From Bemisia tabaci (Eukaryota; Arthropoda; Insecta; Hemiptera; Aleyrodidae): 64,000 bases of DNA. The position numbers and the translations under genes were made by a program. The notes beneath the pieces are model-generated. The model searched no databases. It was given only the letters and a program-made list of their open reading frames with translations, and was not told the DNA's origin. Where the stretch lies: contig NC_092800.1 of assembly GCF_918797505.1 (NCBI RefSeq), positions 44,757,864 to 44,821,863 on the forward strand, read 5' to 3'. Below are positions 12,301 to 22,752 of this stretch, piece by piece (within the stretch, counting starts at the first letter, position 1; every line of letters begins with the position of its first letter).

Positions 12301-15300
12301 TCTTTTCTTTGCATGTCATCGTTTTCTTCTGTGATTGAAGATAAACACTCCGGTAATCTGCTATTACGTTATCAGCAAAAGTTAAATACTTCAAAAAAGT
12401 CTTGAAGATGGCTCGCATGGTGCTCTGATCGTTCAAAAGAAGTAGGAAAACACGCAACAGAAAATCAGTATCTGAGATATCTAAACAAGTCAGATAATTT
12501 TTTTCACGGACTTTTCCTTCCTTTTCTGTTCCTCTTTTGGTCTAGTTTTGGTATGTTTTCTCCTGAAATGAATATAAATTAAATTAAAAGTAAATAAAGT
12601 AATTACATCTCTGACCATTATGTTGCGAACTTTTTATTATTTATTTCATCCCTAAATAATAACAAATTCGCAGCATAATGGTCGGATCTTCAATTTTTTT
12701 TTATTAGTTTTAATTTTATGTTTATTTTTATATTTGCTGCTTCTCATATTTAAATGCTAAGCATATCGACGGTGTAAGTCGGCAATCACATAACTCGATT
12801 TGCGACGTCGCAGACTTCCTGTCATACTTTATCTTCTAAACGGAAAGCTACTCAACGGCTATTCTTTAAAACTGCAGCGATTTTTCTTCTCTACGCGAAG
12901 AAAATTCTGCAAAAACTTCAAGGAATGATGTCAATTTGTTCTCCTTTAAAAAAATAACAAAGAGGTGGAGATCTTCAGACACCGCAAACGAGTTATGTGA
13001 TTGCCGACTTACACCGTCGATATTCAAATATAACATGAATAAGACAGATTTGAATCCCCCAAACAGTTACAATCAGATAAAAGGAACCAATGGTTGACCT
13101 GAACTCATCGAAAATATGGATCGCGTTAAACAGAAAGGAACCAAGCCACATCGGCCATTGCCAAATTTAATCGAGCAATTTAATTTTTTACATGAAAACG
13201 GATGTACGGATTTTCGTGCAAATTTCAGTGGATTTTCTCTACAGTACAAAGGAAATTCCTTAAAAATTTCAAAGGAATCCACACAAACATTCTCTCGTAA
13301 AAAATTAAATTGCCCAATTAAATTTGGCAATAGCTGATGTGGCTTGGTTCCTTTCTGTTAAACGCGGTCCATATAACTTACTCACGTCATCACATGACAA
13401 AGGGGCCGTGTGAACAGGGATCGGCTGCCACTTCAAAGCTGTATTCCAAAGTTGCACTCCGACTGGAGGATAAAGTCCCGCTAGAACAAGACTTGCACTC
13501 ATGAGACACCGATCAAAATCGCTTGAGAGAGCGTATGTTTCCGTCGGTGAATATTTGGCAGAGAGAAACCCATCGTAACGTCGTCGCAAAAAACCTCCCA
13601 GCTTGTACATCCCAACTTTTCCTTTCTAAAACAAACGAAAAAGTGAACTGCACGTAGTTTCAATCCTCGACATCTCCGATTATGTAGCATCACGTCCATG
13701 ATAGTGGACTCCATGCTCACCCTTGATATATTTGCCTACGCATCTCGTCCAAGATCTTGGACCCCATGCTCATCGCTAAACTTCTCACTTCCTTGCTTGA
13801 GCATGGAGTCCAATAGCAAGTAGACGTCTCTCAGTTTTAAAGTTTATCATGATAGAAAATCGTACACTTCTCTTATCTACTCTAACTTGAACTAACATAA
13901 CCTAACCTAACCTAACCTAACCCAACATAACCTAACCGAACCAATGCAAAATTGTTTAAGAAAAAACACTTTTTTTCGTCTTCATTTCACCAAAATTGTC
14001 TTAATAAATTTGTGGATCACATGCTCGTTTGTTGTCAAAGAATACCTTCATCCCACAATTTTGGACGCTATGCTCACTTCGGTTTTTCAAAAAAATCATC
14101 CCTAGTTAAAGTGAGCATGGAGTCCAAGATCTTGGACGTGATGAGCAACCGAAAATATATAGCTGAGCATGGAGTCCAATATCATGGACGCGATGCTACA
14201 TTACCACATCTCCTCCACAGACTCCTCTCCTTACAAAGCATTTTAGGAAGCAGTTTCATCATTGTTCATCACGATTTTAATTTGTTTTCAGTTTTGAGAC
14301 CTACGTTGTTTTATAGCTCAAATCTCATGTACGTACTTATCTGGAACAGAAATATGAGAATGGCCTCTCACAAAGGCCTAAGAGGCAATGTGAAATTTTA
14401 CCAAATCAAGGCTAACATGAGTATAAGCACAAGGCAGTGATAATATGATCATAGTCAATGATGACGTCATATACTGCATACGCAGTGCATTCCCTTAATG
14501 GTGAGAATGCAGTGCATGACGTCACCATGGCTATAGTCATATGATTTCTACCTTGTGCATGTGCACTGGTGACTCCACCCGCAATAGTTCTTTGGAACAT
14601 GAGTATGTATACTTGGCTCGTCAGTGTTCAAACATTGTTCATGCATTGGATTAATTTGTCCGTTACGAAACCTTGCATACCCATCAAACTTCTGGAAGGG
14701 ATTGAGACAATTCCAAGACATCAGTGGTTATTTCTTTTTTGTGTAATTTAGAAACTCGACTCTGAGAATGTTAGTTGCTATAAAATTTATTTTTGACTTC
14801 TGTATGGAAAATGCAGGATTTTATCCACGTAGCATTTCATGATGTACAATGACATTCAACTGCAGTGACTATTGAAGACGGATTAAGTTAGTTAGTTAAT
14901 TTTATTAGAGTCGCTCAGCATACAAATTATTATTTTCAAGTCGTGAAATATATACGTATTAATAAAAGTAGAGTTTTCACAGCAGAAACAGAAGCATTGA
15001 AAAAAACGGTGTAGATGGACTCTTCAGTCCTTTTTTATACCTCTACCTACCTTTAAAAGGACGCCCAGGCCCTCCGGCCAAAATGATTCGCCTTTGTAAG
15101 GATCAAGGGGGTAGGATTCCTGAGGTGCTGTGTCTCCATGGCGGTAAATCTATAATATTCGTGAGAAATATATTTATTACTCATAAAACTTACTTATCCT
15201 CCTCATAAAATCAATAAAATGAAAGCACACCGTAAATAGTTGGATCATAAATTTAATAAAATTGCACGCAGAAATATTTCAAGACAAAATGTCCATTTTA

Positions 15301-17094
15301 TGATTTCAACTTTTCTTTTTCAACTATAACGATTTCATTGTGAGAGAAACTCGCTCTCTGATTCTTTCATAGCTTTCAAAGCTCTTCATTTCACTCTCGT
15401 TGGCTCTCATAATATTTTTAAAAGCAGAATCGGCTCTAATTCTCCACCTCTCCCTTCCCCTCAAAAATAAATACCTAAATAAAATATCTCAGCTACACAA
15501 GTGGGTTGTTAGTGCCAATAATTGACCCTTGAAGTATGAAATTGTGTAGGTGCTCTTTGACCGTTTTTCATAGTTTGTTTGAACCTTCTTCCTAATTTTA
15601 GCAAATATAACAAGTGTAATAAAGACATACTTACTCCTAACTCATACTTATCCATACTTTATCCATTCGGTGCTAAACCGTATTTTTTTAAAATGGATAG
15701 CAACAGTACGGCTTAATATACAATGAAGGAATTGATTGCCATAATTGATATTGGAAGTCACTGATGCATTAAAATATGAAAAAAGTGTTGTGCAAGTTAC
15801 AGCGATAGCTCAAGATCTGGTAAGAATTTTCATATGGTTCTTCGAATTTTCTCTATTTCATACAACTAATGCATCCTTGCATCTCTCCCTAGGTTTGTTT
15901 CCATTTTTCCACCGAAAAAAAAGTGAAGTTGATTCAACATTCTGGATGTAAAAAAAAATGTGCGAGAACCTATAAAATTCTTAATTACCCACTATAGCAT
16001 GTACTTTAGCAATGCCAAGATGTAAAGCTAACTGCTGTGGCGGGTGATTCAGCATTTTTTAAGTTTTCGCAAACCTTTTTTTTACATCCAGAATGTTAAA
16101 TCAACTTCACCTTTTTTCGGTACACACCTGACTCTTCAACTCTGCATGTCTTTCGTGCCTGCATGAATCGTCACCCCTTTGACCTGAGGGCGAATCTCAA
16201 ATTTTTCGTGGACCCTGTTTTACAAATTATAATCCATGTTTTTTGGGCCTTATGTGGAAATCGAGGTATACGCCCTAACGTCAGAGGAGCAACGAGATTG
16301 GTCCTATAGACAGTCCTTAATATAATGCACCACTAGACAAGGTACGAATTTAAGCATTCTGATACATGTTTCCTGGTCAGAATTTCACGTAGAGCACGAT
16401 TCGCGCAACGAAAACTAATGAAACAAACTCCAAACGAAGATATTAACGTTTTCATTTCACATTGGTTACGAGGAATTTGAACTGCCCGCTGCCAAGAAAC
16501 TCAAAAGCTCTTTGTGAGTCAAATCGCGCACTACAACGGTTTCAACAAGATTCTCAATCGAGTAATGTTCATTTTCCATCATGTATTGTTCAAACTATAA
16601 GCAATTTGCTACAGCTGAGCCAAAGCGTCAAGATTGAGGTTGCCAGATTTTTATATCGCAGAGACTGTCATGATAACGTTTAGCGCGCGATGTGAATCAC
16701 GCGGAACATTGAGTTTTCATGAGCGGGTGGTTTGAATTCACGCATCAAGAATCATTAAATATCTCTGGAAGGAGTTAATTTTGGTAATTTTCGTTATGCG
16801 CGTCGTATTTTACGTAAAATTTTAGTTTAGAGACATGTATCAGAATGCTGAAATTCGTACCTTGTCTAGTGGTCCATAGTAGGAAAGTAGATGCTGCACC
16901 TCTGAGCTTGTTCAGTACATTGAAATGGATATACTTACAATACTGACAAATCGCAAGGTAGGCTCCGCTGTCGGGATGTTTTGATGTATGAAGAATCCAA
17001 CACAGGTAGATGTGATACATATCAGCAGCACAACTAGCGTAAAGCCACCCCTTTTCCAAGATTTAGAGCAAGGCTCGGCTTTGCCTGATACCAT
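6220..17094 (-). CDS. Histidine acid phosphatase-like gene, copy 2 (complete, seven exons)
   Basis: Seven exons of 156, 99, 240, 180, 124, 215 and 171 nt join in phase to 1185 nt, 394 codons plus stop, the usual length for animal histidine acid phosphatases, which hydrolyse phosphomonoesters in lysosomes, at the membrane or in secretions. Residues about 18-38 form a single N-terminal hydrophobic segment after a basic stretch. The catalytic loop reads Y-R55-H56-G-D-T59-A-P; SSDFDR gives the conserved second-shell Arg124; the distal motif reads YSARD (Arg297-Asp298) where the family has His-Asp; two Cys (358, 370) in the last exon probably pair. Sequons lie at Asn200 and Asn349. Thr59 replaces a conserved Arg and Arg297 a conserved His, so activity is doubtful although the frame is fully open. 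Start 17094 is preferred over an in-frame ATG at 17178 because copy 1 starts at the same place. Introns hold many small transposons. Confidence 0.92.
7410..7885. mobile_element. Family H, interior only
   Basis: Matches the central part of family H (GGAAATCATTAAATTTGACA, hairpin 7643-7723 with AGTGGATACTTCACGC arms, GTTGCACAGTATTATACGA) but lacks the AGCCGGCTA outer zones. It may be a separate element onto which family H's outer zones were built, or a decayed copy. Confidence 0.7.
8538..8752 (-). CDS. Copy 2 exon 6: distal catalytic motif (altered)
   Basis: 215 nt completing the split Gly codon of exon 5. It encodes VLINEILSNM, then YSARDLALVYLWRGL where active members have a His-Asp pair, then YGAALIIELHE, a family hallmark strand. 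Asp298 (proton donor position) is kept; its partner His is Arg297. Acceptor AACAG, donor AAG|GTAAAT. Confidence 0.92.
9953..10076 (-). CDS. Copy 2 exon 5
   Basis: 124 nt, phase 0 start, phase 1 end. It encodes QEQGLSLPKWAQ to PPEMIKLKSG, matching the family's N/L-x-x-P-x-W and pEM-x-K-L-x-x-G segments. Acceptor TTTCAG, donor CTG|GTATTA. Confidence 0.88.
10815..10994 (-). CDS. Copy 2 exon 4
   Basis: 60 codons, phase 0 both ends, acceptor TACAG, donor GCG|GTACGT. It starts ILAVRKPCP, the family's segment after the conserved central strand, and ends YDIYHIYDNLLVA, matching the family's helix before the distal catalytic part. Contains sequon NIS at residue 200. A pseudo-copy of the same length lies at 18532-18711. 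Confidence 0.92.
11521..11650. mobile_element. MITE family D, copy 1
   Basis: Ends TTGGACGTATTTCTATCAAA / inverse, then CGGAACTATGTGCATTATGA; about 130 bp, nearly complete hairpin. Confidence 0.88.
11851..12000. mobile_element. MITE family B, degenerate copy
   Basis: Ends ATGGACTGCGTTTTGCAA and TTGCAAAATGCAGTCCAT, about 150 bp, with the CCATTAGTTTCCCTATG core of the family. A T run has expanded inside. It directly abuts a family G element. Confidence 0.7.
11999..12260. mobile_element. MITE family G, copy 1
   Basis: Starts ATCGTTACTTTCCGTCCAAA, then GTATCACAAGCTCCATG; the right arm inverts it (CTTGTGATACTTCAACCGG). About 260 bp. Confidence 0.84.
12763..13023. mobile_element. MITE family E, copy 1
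   Basis: Ends ATATCGACGGTGTAAGTCGG / inverse, about 260 bp, with CGACGTCGCAGACTTCCTG inside. Family E has two end subtypes; this is the GTAAGTCGGCAATC type. Confidence 0.88.
13116..13372. mobile_element. MITE family A, copy 2
   Basis: Ends ATGGATCGCGTTAAACAG / CTGTTAAACGCGGTCCAT, with AAAGGAACCAAGCCACATC next. Inner inverted repeats continue (GCCAAATTTAATCG...), so the whole 257 bp can fold. Confidence 0.85.
13386..13625 (-). CDS. Copy 2 exon 3: alpha-helical part with SSDxDR
   Basis: 80 codons, acceptor TTTAG, donor GAC|GTGAGT. It opens KGKVGMYKLGGFLRRRYDG, matching the family's G-x-x-Q/M-x-x-x-L-G-x-x-L-R-x-R-Y region, and carries SSDFDRCLMSA with the conserved Arg124, then LYPP and WQPIPVHT, both typical of the family. 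Confidence 0.93.
13683..14200. mobile_element. Family J, copy 1 (0.52 kb, carries telomere motif)
   Basis: Ends TGTAGCATCACGTCCATGAT and inverse. GAGCATGGAGTCCA and its inverse recur at least eight times. A CCTAA array lies at 13891-13942. Confidence 0.87.
13891..13942. repeat. Interstitial telomere-type array (CCTAA)n in family J
   Basis: About nine CCTAA/CATAA units, the complement of the insect telomere repeat TTAGG. It sits inside a transposon present twice here, so it moved with the element and does not mark an old telomere. Confidence 0.85.
14427..14562. repeat. 136-bp hairpin repeat
   Basis: Arms GCACAAGGCAGTGATAATAT / CATATGATTTCTACCTTGTGC and TGACGTCATATACTGCATAC / GCAGTGCATGACGTCA. 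Two CRE-like TGACGTCA boxes fall in it by symmetry. Confidence 0.75.
15051..15149 (-). CDS. Copy 2 exon 2: RHG catalytic loop
   Basis: 33 codons, acceptor TATAG, donor AAAG|GTAGGT. It encodes IYRHGDTAP and YPLDPYKGESFWPEG. The second Arg of the RHGxRxP signature is Thr here. Confidence 0.92.
15912..16122. mobile_element. MITE family K, copy 1
   Basis: CCGAAAAAAAAGTGAAGTTG ... CAACATTCTGGATGTAAA and inverse, about 210 bp, interior GCTGTGGCGGGTGATTCAGC. Confidence 0.83.
16326..16877. mobile_element. Family I, copy 1 (0.55 kb)
   Basis: Ends GACCACT-type: CCACTAGACAAGGTACGAAT and inverse, plus CATTCTGATACATGT; 552 bp, in intron 1 of the acid phosphatase gene, next to exon 1. Confidence 0.87.
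16939..17094 (-). CDS. Copy 2 exon 1: start, membrane anchor
   Basis: 52 codons. It begins MVSGKAEPCSKSWKRGG, followed by a hydrophobic run of about 20 residues, and ends LRFVSI before donor GTAAGT. It sits only about 60 bases from the end of a family I transposon (16326-16877) in intron 1. Confidence 0.9.
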
Positions 17095-18531
17095 TTTAAA
17101 TTTTCGTCCGAACAATATTACGCGATGTGTTGTGGGAACAACTTGAGACGGTGAAAGAAAGAAAAGAAGAGTGATCACTAATTCTTGAGAAGGATACAGT
17201 GCGTATCAAACACGTCATAGCACCACCGAGAAAATAAGATTTTCACTAGAGCTGCAAGATAATTCGTTAAGAGCACTCGATAAGAACTTATCACAAACAC
17301 ATGTCTTGTAGAGGTCCGTTCTGTCAACGTTTTTACTTTTTTTGCATTAGTGTTGAAGAGAAGATTCTACCTCCCGAAGGTTCTGGGTTTTATTAAATTT
17401 TGTGTTTTTTTGTCATTTATTTACTAGTTTAAAACACGTTGCTGCTCATCAATGCCTGTAAGAAAGTTGGGCATTCGATTCGATAGCAAAGCAACACACC
17501 AAACGGTTAAACTGAACAGTATTGAGCATTGAGAATTGAGAGGTAAATCAAGTGCTCAAGCTTAAGTCCATAGTTAGATAAAATTAGCAAAACGTGACAG
17601 ATTTTGTGGAGTTCAACCACTTACTAATGGAATCCTCAGATAATAAGATGATCTTAAGTGATGTCAAATAAGACAGTATTTACAGATTTTCTTAAATAGC
17701 ATGGTATCTCGCTGGTGCATTAGTTGATTTGATGCTGTCTCTGATAATTTTAACACTCCTCTGCAGTGATCTATGTAGTCCTCTAACGTGCAGTTGTATT
17801 TCCGCTAATTTATCGTTCATTATGAGTATTATCATTTTCATTCCTCCTTTATTTTCTTATCTTCTTCTTCTGATCTTCTAAAGTTGACCATGTATTTAAT
17901 TATGCTGGAATGTTTGAGCAAATCTTTTGCAATTGTGTTGTAAAATTTAAAGGTTGACATATGAATCCGATAAAACGATCTGGAAATTTTACAAAAACAA
18001 ATTGTTGTCCTTTTATTGTAACGGGTGAATTGTAATTATTTAACGAGCTTTTTTTCGATGTATGAGTAAATATTGCGGTATATATTTGAGTATTTAAACA
18101 TATACAAGTTTACAAATAGCGATTATGATTATTCGGACCAAACAACCATGCAATCTAACATATGTTTATTTGCCAATTATTTTGTTCATTTATTGCACGA
18201 TATAGAATATGAAAAAATTACATAATTGTTTTTGCATCTCAGTCTCATGATAGATTCTGTTTGTGTCATCACTTAAGCGGTCATAGAATATAGTAATACA
18301 ATGAATACACTCGAGCGCATACGGCATACCGTGTTCCTTCAAAGCGCCCTGAACTCCTAAGCATGCAACAGGTTATACACTCCTGCAATCGTGCTCCGAT
18401 CCCGGCGATTTTCAGAGATCCTAATTTCGTTCCGTCGTTCTCACAAGTTTTTCATTCTTAATGCTCTCAGATCTTGGACATTCCGAAGAGAAGCTCAAGG
18501 GAATAGTTTTTGAAGCAGTTATTGTGCTTAC

Positions 18532-18711
18532 CACAATTAACAAACTGTCAAATAAGAAGTACACGTCTAAGAGCGTTTTCATTTCGAGCCCAGTGTTGTT
18601 TGATAGATAAAATAAAAACTCTCGATTTTCATCAAGTTTTCTTTGCATTATTGAATTCCACTCTGCGCGTTCTTTTGATAATAGTGCACATAGTCTAGCG
18701 ACTCAAATTTT
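18532..18711 (-). pseudogene. Orphan exon-4 copy of the acid phosphatase family
   Basis: This 180-nt block has exactly the length of exon 4 of the complete gene and the same landmarks: LLSK, E-W, KLDEN-EF, S-NTG-E, D-Y--FDSLL, and a donor (GTAAGC) at the same place with a CTGCAG acceptor. Codon 3 is TGA, and the Arg-Lys-Pro-Cys-Pro segment has diverged. I see no companion exons within several kb on either side. It lies 1.4 kb upstream of copy 2's start, so it is probably the relic of a third tandem copy. A base error at the stop cannot be excluded. Confidence 0.8.
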
Positions 18712-19355
18712 CTGCAGGGAAAATAAAAAATGCAAGCAAATTCTTATAGATAAAAGGATATCCTACGTGAAGACCAATAAATATTGTCTGTCAAAATATA
18801 GCAATTTTATAAAACAGGTAAGTAGAAAGAGACGTAGAAAGCAGGCAAATATCCACAATCCTTCAAGAATTGCAGGCTCGTGTTGCACACTGGTTGGATA
18901 AATTGTGTCCATCGCACCACGGGCGGTGGGTTGGCGATTAAAATGCTCACTGTCCTGTGCGCGCAATGCGTGAAGTATTCCTGCAGTCTCGCAGGCGCTA
19001 ATATGCGTTTAACGCTGTGCGCACTGAATTAGACGCGATTATTCGAGCTCGCGTCAGAATAATCACGGCATCGAATAATGGGGCTTAAAAAGCACATGTT
19101 GTGTTTCGACGCCAGATGAGTATTCCAACGTTGCATCTTTTCTCCCGATAAAATATTTTTACCGAGAAAAGTTAGGAAAGTTCTTTATGTTCGCTTTTGT
19201 AGATTGAACGGATCATTGAGCAAGGTACGAAGTTAAGCACTCTGATACATGATTCTTCCCCAAAATTTCTCGTTAAACACAATTTAAACAATTTAAATGA
19301 ACAAGGTAATGGCTTAGAGTAATGTCAAGTAATAAAGAACAGCTTGATCAGCCCA

Positions 19356-19678
19356 AATGAATAAAGAGGGAGAGAATTAAAACATGGGTAAACAAGGCTG
19401 AAACATTAAAAACACTAAAAGGCAGGACGTTTCGAGTTGTTACCAGCTCATTTTCAGCTGCAAAAAAGCACAGAGAACAAGTAAAACATTAAGTAACGAC
19501 CTGACCTTAGCCGTCAACGGCTGGGGTCAGGTTGTCACTCAATTTTTTCTTGTTTGTTGTGTTTTTTGCAGCTGAAAATGAGCTGGTAACAACTCGAAAC
19601 GCCCTGCCTTTTAGTGTTTTTAATGTTTTAGCCTTGTTTACCCATGTTTCAATTCTCTCCCTCTTTATTCGTACATTC
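19356..19678. repeat. Fold-back repeat with about 110-bp arms
   Basis: Arms 19356-19468 and 19564-19677: AATAAAGAGGGAGAGAATT to AATGAGCTGGTAACAACTCG and inverse, more than 95% matched by eye, spacer 95 bases with its own small hairpin (TGACCTTAGCCGTCAACGGC). Confidence 0.85.
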
Positions 19679-20307
19679 GGCTTTGTTTTTGTGCTTTATC
19701 AGCCAACATGTCGAATACGTCATTCTCTATGCCAGGATGAGAAAATGAAGTATCGATTTATCTGATTCGAGTCAACCCCCCAAAATATTTGTTTTTAGTC
19801 GTGAAAACCCCCTCTAAAATTTTAGCGAGGCGAAACGACACTAATGTGAAAATGAGAAATCTCAGTGGGAAAATTGCACTTGGAGCTCTGTCGCCCGTCT
19901 CGGGGGCTTAAAAAGGTAAACTTGTAAAATTAAACAAACACTCAGACATGGCAACGGTCGTAACTTAGTTGCGCCCTGAAGTGTCCATTGTTCCAACGCC
20001 CCGGAGCACTCGGCGAGTCCTTTTGTTTGCTGTGACGTCATCATCGACTCGCGGCGCGCAACTCCTTTGCCTGTGAGCGGGTCTTCCTATTCCCCGTCAA
20101 AATATTTACTCTTATCCACTGCCCCAATTTAAAGTTTCAAAGTGACTAGAGAATCCCGTCAAGGAGGAGATCGGCTCCCGCGAGCTCACCCTTGACCCTC
20201 AGTTGACAGTCCCTTCATCGACCCGCGTTGTTTCATGCACAGGAACTATCGTAATTGTAGCTAAGAGTGGTTTTGAGCCTCTAGCCATTGTAGGTTACGT
20301 TAAGGTT

Positions 20308-20570
20308 GATATCGACGGTGAAACTACCAAATCATGTATCTCGTTTGCGGTATTTAAAAATCTGCGCTCGAATTTTATTTTTTTGAAGTAGACCAAATCA
20401 ATATCATTCCTTGAAATTTTCACAGAATTTTCTCCGCACGAAGAGGAAAAATCACAGAAATTTTCAAGACTGGACGTTAAGTAGTTTTTCATTTAAAAAA
20501 TAAAGTATGACAGGAAGTCTGCGACATCGCAAACCGAGATACGTGGTTTGGTAGTTTCACCGTCGATATC
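20308..20570. mobile_element. MITE family E, copy 2 (second end subtype)
   Basis: Ends GATATCGACGGTGAAACTAC and inverse; interior AGGAAGTCTGCGACATCGC shared with the other subtype in reverse. Confidence 0.87.
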
Positions 20571-20616
20571 TTTGAAATCTTGCATTTTAAAACTCAACAT
20601 AAACTCGAAAGCCGTA

Positions 20617-20864
20617 CTGCCGTGCTGAAGGAGAACGCCGTATGAACATTCAAGAGTTGTCACCTTCGATAAAATGTTCATTTTTCAGGAAAGTTATGAA
20701 TATTTTTCCATTAAATTTTCAAAATCTTTAAGTAAAATTGCGAACTGAATTATCTGAAAAATTGGGAGGGAAAAACTCATAACTTTGCTAGGAATTTTGT
20801 ATTTTATCGAAGGAAATTTGGCAACGCCTAAAGGTTCAAACAGCGTTCTTCCTTAGCACGGCAG
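20617..20864. mobile_element. MITE family F, copy 1
   Basis: Ends CTGCCGTGCTGAAGGAGAAC and inverse, then GCCGTATGAACATTCAAGAG; about 250 bp. It sits 46 bases from a family E element. Confidence 0.85.
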
Positions 20865-22129
20865 TGTAGCTCTTTTGCCACTATTTGCCTAAACCTCATA
20901 AAGCGCGTCGTACATCTTATACATATATAGATTTTAATAGCATTATGATCGCGAATGAGTGTCAAAAGAAGTGGAAGGTGGATCTTGGATAGTGGCGTGG
21001 ACGAAGTTGCGCACTGGTTAAGCGTTAAACGACACTTTTGAGATTTTCCATAAAAAAAGATCAAATCTCGAAGAGGAGGATAAATTAAAAATGTAAAAAA
21101 AATTGACGAATTGCGTTTCCAACCATGCATCATCTCCATGTGCATGAAAAAGAGAAGGTCATTGACGTCATACAGCAAAAAACTTTGAAGCATACATTTT
21201 TCGTCTCTACTAAGGCAAATTCTGTCACTATTATTACATTTCTAACAGTCAATAGAAAAAAATACGGCTCTAGCATCAAAAACCTTAAGAAATTGTGTAA
21301 TTTATATCACAACCAGGTACGTGGTTTACGAATATCTCCAGAACCAACGAAAACGAGAAATCACCTACGAATGTTTAAGTGAAGGAAGGACAAAAGGTCG
21401 TCGGTTCAATTTTGTAAACTAGAATCTATTGACGACATCAAATGCTATTTTCAGAGCTCTAAAGAGTGTTTTTTTTCTCACAGGACGAATTTCTATTTTC
21501 GAATTTTCTGGAATATTGCTGGGAAGAATAAAAGAAGAATTTACAAGACTAGCGTAACTTTCAGGTGTGTAGTACGGCAAGTGAAGAAAAGAACTGAAAA
21601 CATGCTCAAGACAAACATGCATTTTTGCCGAAAGTCTGTTGAAATTTCGAGAAGAGACGACAACTCAACCATACTTCGGTATATTCTTTAAAACAATAAA
21701 GCCTTGCTGATCACAGTCTTTTTGATTTCCATCCTTTTTCAGTTTAACAATAATCACGACGCGGCGTCAAATGTTATGGTCCAAGGACCTCTTAAATCCA
21801 AGGCAACTTTTTCCTTTTCGTTTTTCTCTCTTAAAATTTAATGGAAATTTGATAGAATTGATAATTTAGAAATTATAAAAATCTTGGGAGGAAATGATGC
21901 TATTGATTATGAGTAAATGATGAAATTTTATGACCTATGCTAGAACTCCTCTTCATCGGTGAGAGGGTTTCTATTTTTAGCGCTGAAATTTTTTTTGCAC
22001 CGAACGCGTTATGTTTTCCCCCTTCATTAGGAATCTTGTCTACGAACAAAGCTAGCTTCGTGTTCATTTCGTGAATAGTAATCATCAGATTTTTTACGGA
22101 CAAAAAGAATATTGCTCGTGCGTCTCGGC

Positions 22130-22388
22130 TGGATTGCATTTTGCAAAAAGGAACCAACAGCATTCCAATGTTGCTAGGATTGTGCAACTTACAATCTTTG
22201 CAATAAAGTTACTGGCATTGTGCAAAAAATTAAAGTAACCAAGGTAATTTTCGTCTTGAATTTATGGTTATTTGGAGTAAAGATAAAACTTGTTTGGGTG
22301 ATCAGTGTTTATATTTGCAAGGTAAAATCATTTGCACAATCTTAGCTATATTGGAATGCTCTTGATTCCTTTTTGCAAAATGCAGTCA
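22130..22388. mobile_element. MITE family L
   Basis: Ends TGGATTGCATTTTGCAAAAA then GGAACCAACAGCATTCCA, and inverse; about 260 bp. It resembles family B only at the outer 26 bases. Confidence 0.82.
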
Positions 22389-22440
22389 AGTTGTTCCACG
22401 TTCTTCGTCATGTTCAACCGGCGGTAAAATTGTAAATTCG

Positions 22441-22752
22441 CGAGTCTTGCGTGTGGTGTTTCAAAATCTCGCTTCCATTTTAGCCGCGTCAAAAGCAAAC
22501 GATTCAACCCTGTTGCCAGAAATTTTCACGGAATATGCTTCATACAAATTAGGAAAATCAGAAGAGTTCTCAAAGAATGACGTAGATTTTTTTTCCATGA
22601 AAAAAAAAGAAATAGAGAGAGAGGGAGAGGGAGAAGGGGATAGAGAGGGAGGAGAGAGGGAGAGAGAGAGAAGAAGAAAAAAACACTATGGCAGTAAATT
22701 CGTAGCGTCGCGAACCCAGATTCATGTTTTTGCAGTTTCACCGTCAATATTC
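22441..22752. mobile_element. MITE family E, decayed copy with GA expansion
   Basis: The right end is recognisable (GTTTTTGCAGTTTCACCGTC), as is TTTCACGGAATATG inside; a GA-rich microsatellite (22608-22680) has replaced part of the interior. It ends about 110 bases before the start codon of the secreted-protein gene, so it may form part of that promoter. Confidence 0.6.
22608..22680. repeat. GA-rich microsatellite
   Basis: Imperfect (GAGAGG)n / (GA)n for about 70 bases, inside a decayed family E element upstream of the secreted-protein gene. Confidence 0.85.

Larger units (their letters stand above)
17095..22440. other. Upstream of acid phosphatase copy 2
   Basis: Contains the pseudo exon 4, a piece of family I end at about 19219-19280, the 19.4 kb fold-back, family E and F MITEs and family L. 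No other exon-like frame was recognised. Confidence 0.5.

Noticed and set aside
13891..13942. True telomere or chromosome fusion point
   Set aside because: The CCTAA array is inside a transposon found twice in the window, and unique gene sequence continues on both sides.
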